Source of the DNA: DASULK01 sp036278255
GTDB lineage: Bacteria > Actinomycetota > Actinomycetes > Mycobacteriales > Micromonosporaceae
Direction of reading: 5' to 3'
Assembly: GCA_036278255.1 (NCBI GenBank)
Contig: DASULK010000191.1
Location: 1-6,586 of the forward strand
Length of the DNA stretch: 6,586 nucleotides
Shown piece by piece: positions 1-5,683 of the stretch. Position 1 is the stretch's first letter, and each line of letters opens with the position of its first letter. The translations under genes were made by a program, and so were the position numbers. The notes beneath the pieces are model-generated. The model had not been told where the DNA came from. It saw only the letters and a program-made list of their open reading frames with translations, and did no database searches.

Positions 1-1347
1 GCCGGTGAGACCGCCGAATTCCTCCGCTCCCGGGGCTACACCGTGGCCGCCTACACCGGCCAGACCGAGGACGTCGACCGGCGCGCAGCCGAACAGGACC
101 TGCTCGACAACAAGATCAAAGCACTGGTGGCGACCTCGGCGCTGGGCATGGGTTTCGACAAGCCCGACCTCGGTTTCGTGGTGCACCTGGGTGCCCCCTC
201 GTCGCCGATCGCCTACTACCAGCAGGTGGGGCGGGCCGGCCGCGCGGTCGACCATGCCGAGGTGCTGCTCCTGCCCGGCGTCGAGGATCAGGCGATCTGG
301 CGCTACTTCGCCTCGCTGACCTTCCCCCCTCAGGAGCAGGTACGCGCGGTGCTCGGCGCGCTGCACCAGGACCGCCCCCTCTCCACCGCCGCCCTCGAAC
401 CCATCGTCGATCTGCGCCGCGGCCGTCTCGAACTGATGCTCAAGGTGCTCGATGTGGACAACGCGGTCCGCCGGGTCAGGGGCGGCTGGATCGCCACCGG
501 CCAGCCCTGGACCTACGACGAGGCGCGCCTGCAGCGGGTGGCGGAGGCGCGGGCCGCCGAGCAGCAGGCCATGCTCGAGTACGCCGACACGACCGGTTGC
601 CGGATGGAGTTCCTGCGCCGCTGCCTGGACGATCCGGCCGCCAGCCCCTGCGGGCGCTGCGACCGGTGCGGCGGGCCGACGCTCGGCACCGATATCACGG
701 CGCCGGCCCTCGCGGCCGCTCAGGCATTCCTCGGCCGGCCGGGCGTAGCGATCCCTGCGAAGAAGCTCTGGCCCACCGGCCTGGAACCGGTCGGTGTCCC
801 GCTGCGCGGCCGCATCGCCGCCGGTGAGCAGGCACTGCCCGGTCGGGCCGTCGGCCGCCTCTCCGACCTCGGCTGGGGTGGGCGCCTGCGTGCCCTGGTC
901 GGGCCGGAGGCCCCCGATGCGCCGCTGCCCGACGATGTGGCGGCGGCCGTGATCGAGGTGCTCAAGGCGTGGGCCCACGGCGATGATCCGTGGCCCCAGC
1001 GGCCGGTCGGGGTGGTCGCGGTCGGGTCTCGGCGCCGGCCCCGGCTGGTGCAGAGCCTCGCCGAGCGGGTCGCCCTCGTCGGCCGGTTGCCGCTGCTCGG
1101 CACGGTGACGAGCACGGGCGCGCCGGCCGCGGCCGCCCGGGGCAACAGCGCCCAGCGGGTACGAGGGCTGTACCACGCCTTCGGCGTACCCGATGTCTTG
1201 CCGGCTGCCCTCGACGGGTTGCCCGGCCCGGTCCTGCTCGTGGACGACCTGGTCGACTCGGGCTGGACGATGACAATGGTGAGCCGGCTGCTGCGCCAGG
1301 CGGGCGCACCGGCGGTCCTGCCCCTGGCCCTCGCCGTGGCCGGCTGA
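1..1347 (+). CDS. RecQ-family ATP-dependent DNA helicase with C-terminal phosphoribosyltransferase-like domain (5'-partial)
   Basis: The frame is open from the first base, so the N-terminus (Walker A, DEAH box) lies outside the window; 448 codons remain, ending in TGA. Seen: the second RecA-like domain, with motif V (VATSALGMGFDKPD, residues 43-56 of the visible part) and motif VI (YYQQVGRAGRA, 72-82). A RecQ zinc site follows at Cys200, 217, 220 and 223, with the C-x16-C-x2-C-x2-C spacing of E. coli RecQ. A linker comes next (about 250-300; PAKKLWPTG, GRLSDLGWGGRL). The end (about 335-448) carries a PRPP-loop-like motif, VLLVDDLVDSGWT (411-423), typical of type I phosphoribosyltransferases. 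Known: RecQ enzymes unwind DNA 3'-5' in recombination and replication repair. The HRDC domain of classical RecQ is absent. I recall actinobacterial RecQ-like proteins with this architecture; the PRTase substrate is unknown. The gene converges on the methyltransferase gene 35 bp away. Confidence 0.93.
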   Translation, partial: AGETAEFLRSRGYTVAAYTGQTEDVDRRAAEQDLLDNKIKALVATSALGMGFDKPDLGFVVHLGAPSSPIAYYQQVGRAGRAVDHAEVLLLPGVEDQAIWRYFASLTFPPQEQVRAVLGALHQDRPLSTAALEPIVDLRRGRLELMLKVLDVDNAVRRVRGGWIATGQPWTYDEARLQRVAEARAAEQQAMLEYADTTGCRMEFLRRCLDDPAASPCGRCDRCGGPTLGTDITAPALAAAQAFLGRPGVAIPAKKLWPTGLEPVGVPLRGRIAAGEQALPGRAVGRLSDLGWGGRLRALVGPEAPDAPLPDDVAAAVIEVLKAWAHGDDPWPQRPVGVVAVGSRRRPRLVQSLAERVALVGRLPLLGTVTSTGAPAAAARGNSAQRVRGLYHAFGVPDVLPAALDGLPGPVLLVDDLVDSGWTMTMVSRLLRQAGAPAVLPLALAVAG

Positions 1348-1364
1348 TCCGGCGGGCGCACGCT

Positions 1365-1381
1365 CCGCCGCTCCGCGGCGG
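1365..1381. terminator. GC hairpin between convergent genes, possible bidirectional terminator
   Basis: A perfect 7-bp inverted repeat, CCGCCGC (1365-1371) and GCGGCGG (1375-1381), has a 3-nt loop, with one more possible G-U pair outside. It fills much of the 35-bp gap between the helicase stop (1345-1347) and the methyltransferase stop (1383-1385). Neither strand has a U-run, so classical intrinsic termination is not shown. Its place between convergent genes is the main argument for a terminator. Confidence 0.45.
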
Positions 1382-1382
1382 G

Positions 1383-2525
1383 CTACCGGTCGTGCAGCAG
1401 TGCCTGCAGGCGCGGGGTGACGTTCCACTCGCGGACCAGCGCGTCGTACTCGGCCCGCTGCCCGTCCGGCGTCGCCCCGGTGTGCCGGGCGCGGAGCAGC
1501 AGGTTGCGGGGCGTGTGCTGGGACGCGACGAACTCCACCACGTCGACCCGGTAGCCGTACGAGGGCAGCAGCGCGGCGCGGAGCGAGTCGGTCAACACGT
1601 CGGCGAGGCGTTCCCGCAGGATCCCGTGGCGGGTGAGCAGCCCGTACGGCGCCGGGGCGGGCTGTCGGCGCAGCTGCACGGCGAGGTCGTGGTGGCAGCA
1701 GGGTGCGGCGAGCACCCAGCGGGCCCGCCACCGCACCGCCCGGGCTAACGCCTCATCGGTCGCGGTGTCGCAGGCGTGCAGGGCCAGCACCAGGTCCGGC
1801 GCGGGCTCGACCGCCGCCTCCAGAATCGTGCCGGCCACGAACCGCACCCGGTCCGCGCACCCCAACTGCCGGGCGAGTTCGGTGTTGCGTCGCCGTTGAT
1901 CCTCCCGGACGTCCACGCCGATGACCTCGGCGTTGATCCCGCGGTCGGTGAGGTAGCGGTAGGCCGCGAAGGTCAGGTAGGCGTTGCCGCAGCCGAGGTC
2001 GACCACCCGCAGCGGTTGCGGCAGGTCGGTTTCGGGCAGGGTCGCGGCCAGCGCCCGGAGGAACGCATCCACCTGGCGCCGCTTGGCCGCGTTGCCGCCG
2101 ATCATGGTGAAGAGGGGGTCCCCCGGGTCGAGGAGGTAGTTCTTCCTCCGGTCATGCGTCGCCGGTGCCAGGGGGCGGTGGGCGGCCGCGCGGTGCACCT
2201 GAGCGTCGCCCTTCTTGGTCACCCGTACCTGCAGAGTGGCGGTCGTGGTCTCCACGTGCCAGTTGCCGAACGGTTCACCGAGCAGGGCATCTACCGCGGC
2301 CTCGGCGACCGGGCCGGGGGCGAGGTTACGGGTGTGGGGGCGGGCCCCGTCGGAGGTCACGATCTGCAGGTGCGGTCCGCTCTTGAGGGCGACCGGGCGC
2401 AGTTCGGCGCGGACCACGGAGGGGGTCTGCCCGCGCCGGCGTCCAGCGGCCACGGCGCGGGTGAGGTGCGGGTCGAGCAGCAGCGCCCGCACTTCGGCGA
2501 GCATCACGTCCAACGGTTCTGGCAT
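1383..2525 (-). CDS. Class I SAM-dependent methyltransferase (Methyltransf_32-like)
   Basis: A 380-aa protein, predicted cytoplasmic, with no signal peptide or membrane segment. SAM-binding motif I is VDLGCGNAYLT (175-185), and the acidic end of strand 2 is VIGVDVRE (201-208). A later segment, LALHACDTATDEAL (247-260), is followed by APCCHHDL (274-281). The HACDTATDEA...APCC pattern is, as I recall, typical of the Methyltransf_32 family (relatives of GSTCD and METTL25). The N-terminal about 130 residues, including RVTKKGDAQVHR, look like a family-specific substrate domain. The substrate is not evident; an RNA or protein target is possible but unproven. Start: ATG at 2525 overlaps the upstream hydrolase by 22 bp. 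An in-frame ATG at 2504 forms TGATG with the hydrolase stop and would give 373 aa; neither has a strong Shine-Dalgarno sequence. The overlap implies one transcript and coupled translation. Confidence 0.88.
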   Translation of the reverse strand: MPEPLDVMLAEVRALLLDPHLTRAVAAGRRRGQTPSVVRAELRPVALKSGPHLQIVTSDGARPHTRNLAPGPVAEAAVDALLGEPFGNWHVETTTATLQVRVTKKGDAQVHRAAAHRPLAPATHDRRKNYLLDPGDPLFTMIGGNAAKRRQVDAFLRALAATLPETDLPQPLRVVDLGCGNAYLTFAAYRYLTDRGINAEVIGVDVREDQRRRNTELARQLGCADRVRFVAGTILEAAVEPAPDLVLALHACDTATDEALARAVRWRARWVLAAPCCHHDLAVQLRRQPAPAPYGLLTRHGILRERLADVLTDSLRAALLPSYGYRVDVVEFVASQHTPRNLLLRARHTGATPDGQRAEYDALVREWNVTPRLQALLHDR

Positions 2526-3514
2526 AGCTCTATGGTGCGGGTCTCGCCGATCGCCAGGTCCCAGAGGTCCTCCCGGGGGCGGCCTTCGGCGGCCCAGGCC
2601 GCCAGGGTGCGCTCCAGCGGCTCGGTGACCGGCTCGGAGGAGAGGACGAAGGCGCCCCAGTGCATGGGAGACATGCGTCGGGCTCCGAGATCGGCGCAGG
2701 CCTGGACGGCCTCCTCCGGGTTGAGGTGCACCGCCCGCATGAACCAGGGCGGGTCGTAGGCGCCCACCGGGATGAGGGCGAGATCGATGTCGGGGTAGCG
2801 GTGCGCGATCTCGCTGAACCAGTGGCCGTAGCCGGTGTCGCCGGCGAAATAGATACGGGTGCCGGCGGGTTCGGTGAGTATCCAGCCACCCCAGAGGCTC
2901 TTGTTGGTGTCGGTCAGGGTGCGCCGGCTCCAGTGGTGGGCCGGTACGAAGTCGAAATGCACGCCGCCGATCTCGCGGGACTCCCACCAGTCCAGGTCGG
3001 TCACGTCCCGGAAGCCGCGGCGCCGGAACCACGAGGCCAGATTCGCCGGTACGAGCATCGGGGTGTCGCGGGGCAGTCGGCGGATCGAGGGGGCGTCCAG
3101 ATGGTCGTAGTGGTTGTGGCTGATCACCACCGCGTCGATGCGGGGGAGGGCGGACCATTCGACGCCGGCCGGGGTCAGCCGTGGCCGTACGCCCGGGATC
3201 TTGTGGGACCAGACCGGGTCGGTGAGTACGGTGAGCCCCCCGATCTGGATCACGTAGGTGGCGTGGCCGACCCAGGTCACCAGGATCTGCCCGGCCTCGG
3301 CGCGGGGCAGTCGGGGCTGCCGGTTGATCGGAATATGGTCGAGGCGGGCGAGGCGGGCCATCTGCGGCCCGCTCTCCCGCAGCAGTTGGACCAGGTCGAG
3401 GAAGCTCGGCAGTGGTGCGGTGAGCCGATCATGAAAGTTGGCCGGCCAGGTACGTGTACCCCGCTGGCGCTGCGATGTTTTCAGTGCTTTGCGCGTTTTG
3501 CCGGAGTTGAACAC
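2504..3514 (-). CDS. Metallo-beta-lactamase-fold hydrolase, NAPE-PLD/UlaG-like (Lactamase_B_2)
   Basis: 336 aa from the chosen start. The ligand set expected of the NAPE-PLD branch is complete: SHNHYDHLD (HxHxDH: His133, His135, Asp137, His138), a His pair in VPAHHWS (193-194), Asp226 in FAGDTGYG, and His285 in SPMHWGAF. Other branch-typical stretches are TWVGHATYVIQIGGLTVLTDP (near 80-100) and PVGAYDPPWFM followed by HLNPEEAV. Known: this branch uses a two-metal centre to cleave phosphodiester or lactone bonds; NAPE-PLD itself acts on phospholipids. The bacterial substrate cannot be read from sequence. There is no signal peptide; the N-terminus is basic and its first codons are AT-richer than the rest. 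Start: GTG at 3514 lies 6 nt after AGAGGGG, whereas GTG at 3520 (two codons longer) would directly abut it. First gene of an operon with the methyltransferase. Confidence 0.88.
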   Translation of the reverse strand: MFNSGKTRKALKTSQRQRGTRTWPANFHDRLTAPLPSFLDLVQLLRESGPQMARLARLDHIPINRQPRLPRAEAGQILVTWVGHATYVIQIGGLTVLTDPVWSHKIPGVRPRLTPAGVEWSALPRIDAVVISHNHYDHLDAPSIRRLPRDTPMLVPANLASWFRRRGFRDVTDLDWWESREIGGVHFDFVPAHHWSRRTLTDTNKSLWGGWILTEPAGTRIYFAGDTGYGHWFSEIAHRYPDIDLALIPVGAYDPPWFMRAVHLNPEEAVQACADLGARRMSPMHWGAFVLSSEPVTEPLERTLAAWAAEGRPREDLWDLAIGETRTIELCQNRWT

Positions 3515-3520
3515 GTCCAC

Positions 3521-3527
3521 CCCCTCT
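3521..3527 (-). promoter_or_regulatory. Shine-Dalgarno sequence of the MBL-fold hydrolase
   Basis: On the minus strand this reads AGAGGGG. It directly abuts GTG 3520 (no spacing) but sits 6 nt before GTG 3514, so it argues for the inner start. It is the clearest ribosome binding site in the window. Confidence 0.6.
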
Positions 3528-3537
3528 GCCCGTTGCT

Positions 3538-3565
3538 AGCCTAACCATTTGCCCCGGTCCCCAAA
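3538..3565 (-). promoter_or_regulatory. Candidate promoter of the hydrolase-methyltransferase operon
   Basis: On the minus strand a TAGGCT -10 hexamer (3543-3538) is preceded, 16 bp upstream, by TTTGGG (3565-3560), a weak -35. The expected start near 3531 would give a leader of about 17 nt containing the Shine-Dalgarno sequence at 3521-3527. The -10 fits the actinobacterial TANNNT pattern; the -35 is poor. Read by eye only. Confidence 0.35.
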
Positions 3566-3634
3566 GCGGTCACAACGGCAGCGGTGGCCTCGGCGAGCAG
3601 GGTGTCCGGGGTCAACGGTTTCCGGGACGGTCAT

Positions 3635-3694
3635 GATTCCATGGCCCGCCAGTCGTGCATATGCACTGGCGGCACGTCTGGCGGGTCATGGATC
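3635..3694 (-). terminator. Long interrupted hairpin downstream of the DEAD-box helicase
   Basis: Arms 3639-3658 and 3672-3691 pair over 20 positions with one mismatch (3653/3677) and one G-T position (3644/3686), around a 13-nt loop. Three more pairs (3635-3637 with 3692-3694) follow a bulged T at 3638. The loop side also contains the 12-bp palindrome GTGCATATGCAC (3655-3666), flanked by CCGCCA and TGGCGG, which gives a competing smaller hairpin. The structure begins 50 nt past the helicase stop on the minus strand and upstream of the hydrolase promoter, so termination of helicase transcription is the simplest role. No U-run follows on either strand. A dispersed palindromic repeat is the alternative. 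Confidence 0.5.
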
Positions 3695-3743
3695 GCCGGC
3701 TAGGCGAAGAATCCGAGGCAGACGGAGATGTGGCGTCGTCGGA

Positions 3744-5399
3744 TCACGCCGGTTGATGGCCCGCATCGGCCGGGGTGCCGCGGCTGCGGCGGCGACGGCG
3801 CCGGCGTGGCCGCGTCGTTTCCCCGTTCTCCGCCACGGCAACGGGCGCCTCGGCAGCCACCGGCTGGGCGCCGCCAGCCTCCGGTGTGACTGTCGAGGTA
3901 TCGCCGGCGACGAGTTCGCCATCCCGCCGACGACGGCGACGGCGGGGAGCACGCGGCGTCTCCTCCGCCGATTCCGTCGGCTGCGGCCCGGCTCCCGGGC
4001 CGTCGACACCAGCACGGCGGTTGCGGGACCGGCGCCGCGGCGCCTGCTCCTCGTGGCCGTCACGGCGACGGTTACGCGGGCGGCCCCCCAAGTCTTCCTC
4101 GACCTCCGCGCCCAGCCCGGCACGGGTGCGCTCGGCCGTCGGCAGCGTGCCCGACACGTCGGTCGGGATGTCCAGGTCGGTGTAGAGGTAGTCCGAGGTG
4201 TGGTACGTCTCCGCCGGCTCGGGCAGATCCAGCCCGAGGGACTTGTCGATCAGCCGCCAGCGCGGCATGTCCTCCCAGTCGACGAAGGTGACCGCCACCC
4301 CGGTTGCGCCGGCCCGGCCAGTCCGGCCGATCCGGTGCGTGTAGGTCTCCGGATCCTCGGGGCAGTCGTAGTTGATGACATGGGTGACACCGGAGACATC
4401 CAGTCCCCGGGCGGCGACGTCGGTCGCGACCAGCACGTCGATCTTGCCGGTCCGGAAGGCCCGCAGCGCCCGCTCCCGGGCACCCTGTCCCAGGTCCCCG
4501 TGCACGGCCGCCACCGCGAAGCCCCGGAAGTCGAGCTCCCCGGAGAGCCGGTCGGCCGCCCGCTTGGTACGGGTGAAGATCATGGTCAGTCCGCGACCGC
4601 GGGCCTGCAGGATCCGGGACACCGCCTCGACCTTGTTCATCGGGTGGGTGCGGTAGACGAACTGCTTCGTCTGCGGGGAGGGGCCGGTTTCCTGAGTGTG
4701 GCCCGCGTGGATCGACACCGGCTGACGCAGGAACCGTCGGGACAGAGTGACGATCGGTTCCGGCATGGTGGCAGAGAAGAGCATCGTCTGCCGGTCTTCG
4801 GGCAGCATCGCCAGGATCTTCTCGACATCCTCGAGGAAGCCCAGGTCTAGCATGCGGTCGGCTTCGTCCAGAACCAGCGCGCGTACCTGGTTCAGGTGCA
4901 GGTGCTTCTGCTTGGCCAGGTCCAGCAGTCGGCCGGGGGTACCGACCAGAATCTCCACGCCACGACGCAACGCGTCGATCTGCGGTTCGTAGGCCACACC
5001 GCCGTAAATAGGCAGGACCCGGACCCCGCGGGTGCGTCCCGCCGCTGCCACATCCTTGGCTACCTGCAGACCCAACTCCCGGGTCGGCACGACCACCAGG
5101 GCCTGCGGCTGGCCGGAGCCGCCCTCAGCCGGTGTGAGAACCCGCTCCAGCAGGGGGACGCCGAATCCCAGGGTCTTCCCGGTACCGGTCGGGGCCTGGG
5201 CGATGAGGTCGCTGCCACGCAGTGCGATCGGCAGGGCGTATTCCTGGATGGCGAAGGCCCGGGTGATGCCGGCGTCAGCGAGCGCCGCAATCGTCTCGGG
5301 GCGGGCGCCGAGGTCAGCGAAGGTAGGAGCTTCCGGACGGACCGGTGCGGTGGCGGCAAGCTCCGTGCTTGCCGCGGTGTTTTTGATGTGATCGCTCAT
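3744..5399 (-). CDS. DEAD-box ATP-dependent RNA helicase (RhlE-like) with Arg-rich C-terminal tail
   Basis: 551 aa from ATG 5399. All DEAD-box motifs are present: Q motif (TFADLG to AIQEYALPI, about 26-57), motif I APTGTGKT (69-76), Ia PTREL (105-109), Ib TPGR (154-157), II DEAD (178-181), III SAT (209-211), IV MIFTRT (273-278), V ATDVAARGLDV (325-335) and VI HRIGRTGRAG (355-364). The core ends near 420. The last about 110 residues are low-complexity Pro/Ala/Glu with four Arg-rich blocks (PRNRRR, PRRRSRNRR and two runs of seven Arg), probably RNA-binding. Known: such enzymes remodel RNA in ribosome assembly, RNA decay and cold response. Start: ATG 5399 opens MSDHIKN but has only AGAGGG 15 nt upstream. 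ATG 5435 (12 codons longer) has AGGA 5 nt upstream, but that AGGA is part of a likely -10 box. Divergent from the ferritin-like gene. Confidence 0.95.
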   Translation of the reverse strand: MSDHIKNTAASTELAATAPVRPEAPTFADLGARPETIAALADAGITRAFAIQEYALPIALRGSDLIAQAPTGTGKTLGFGVPLLERVLTPAEGGSGQPQALVVVPTRELGLQVAKDVAAAGRTRGVRVLPIYGGVAYEPQIDALRRGVEILVGTPGRLLDLAKQKHLHLNQVRALVLDEADRMLDLGFLEDVEKILAMLPEDRQTMLFSATMPEPIVTLSRRFLRQPVSIHAGHTQETGPSPQTKQFVYRTHPMNKVEAVSRILQARGRGLTMIFTRTKRAADRLSGELDFRGFAVAAVHGDLGQGARERALRAFRTGKIDVLVATDVAARGLDVSGVTHVINYDCPEDPETYTHRIGRTGRAGATGVAVTFVDWEDMPRWRLIDKSLGLDLPEPAETYHTSDYLYTDLDIPTDVSGTLPTAERTRAGLGAEVEEDLGGRPRNRRRDGHEEQAPRRRSRNRRAGVDGPGAGPQPTESAEETPRAPRRRRRRRDGELVAGDTSTVTPEAGGAQPVAAEAPVAVAENGETTRPRRRRRRRSRGTPADAGHQPA

Positions 5400-5439
5400 A
5401 GAATTGTTGGGGTGCCCTCTCGTGGTGCGCCCCATCAAA

Positions 5440-5445
5440 ATCCTA
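5440..5445 (-). promoter_or_regulatory. Candidate proximal -10 box of the RNA helicase
   Basis: Minus strand TAGGAT. A start about 7 nt downstream (near 5433) would leave a leader of about 34 nt before ATG 5399 and would exclude ATG 5435 as the start codon. I see no convincing -35 at 16-18 bp upstream. The same bases could instead serve as an AGGA ribosome binding site for ATG 5435. Confidence 0.3.
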
Positions 5446-5519
5446 GGGCGCTATCGGCTAAGGCGCGGGCCACACGGCTCGTCGGCTCATTGCCGAAACG
5501 GAACCGGGCCGCACGCGCT

Positions 5520-5555
5520 CCGCGGGCGGGTTATCGAGCAGCTCGACGCCCGCGG
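5520..5555. other. Strong nested dyad in the divergent intergenic region
   Basis: The outer arms CCGCGGGCG (5520-5528) and CGCCCGCGG (5547-5555) are perfect 9-bp complements. Inside, TCGAGC (5534-5539) and GCTCGA (5541-5546) are perfect 6-bp complements around a single A, and GGTTA (5529-5533) bulges on one side. It lies 121-156 bp upstream of helicase ATG 5399 and about 130-165 bp upstream of the ferritin-like GTG. It could be an operator for a dimeric regulator, or an RNA hairpin in a long helicase leader. Confidence 0.5.
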
Positions 5556-5565
5556 CAACTGTTCA

Positions 5566-5571
5566 ATGTTA
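5566..5571 (-). promoter_or_regulatory. Candidate distal -10 box of the RNA helicase
   Basis: Minus strand TAACAT; TTGTTT lies 14 bp upstream, shorter than ideal. A start near 5559 would make a leader of about 160 nt that includes the 5520-5555 dyad. Weak call made by eye. Confidence 0.22.
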
Positions 5572-5671
5572 CCTGGCCCATTGGAAAACAAGCCGGTACT
5601 GCGGGGCAACGCGCCAGCGGGGCCCCGGACTGTGATCTGAGGCACTCTGGGGGCGTTGATCGGGGGGACGG

Positions 5672-5677
5672 TAACCT
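5672..5677 (+). promoter_or_regulatory. -10 box for a probably leaderless ferritin-like transcript
   Basis: TAACCT (5672-5677) fits TANNNT and ends 6 nt before the GTG at 5684, so the expected +1 falls on the start codon. No Shine-Dalgarno sequence is correctly placed; the nearest G-run (5662-5667) is 16 nt away. Leaderless mRNAs are common in actinobacteria. TTGATC (5656-5661) is too close (10 bp) to be a normal -35. Confidence 0.45.
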
Positions 5678-5683
5678 GCCGTC

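Noticed and set aside
1776..2759. 327-codon + strand open frame antisense to the methyltransferase and hydrolase
   Set aside because: It overlaps two well-recognised genes, has no domain-like pattern, and is the expected mirror frame of GC-rich coding DNA.
1383..3158. 591-codon minus-strand frame suggesting a larger fusion methyltransferase
   Set aside because: The first 211 codons lie in another frame of the hydrolase gene and are Arg/Pro-rich nonsense; recognisable protein begins at MPEPLDV (2525).
3549..4850. 433-codon + strand open frame opposite the RNA helicase
   Set aside because: It is a mirror of the Arg-rich tail and core of a clear DEAD-box gene on the other strand; there is no ribosome site and no protein family features.
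5433..5435. ATG 5435 as start of the RNA helicase
   Set aside because: AGGA upstream gives a fair ribosome site, but it coincides with a TAGGAT -10 whose transcript would begin inside this codon; kept only as an alternative.
5534..5546. Possible LexA/SOS box at the TCGAGC-A-GCTCGA dyad
   Set aside because: The actinobacterial LexA site is TCGAAC-N4-GTTCGA; both the half-site and the 1-nt spacing differ.
5404..5640. 78-codon + strand frame in the divergent intergenic region
   Set aside because: No ribosome site and no recognisable protein pattern; it overlaps the candidate promoters and the dyad.
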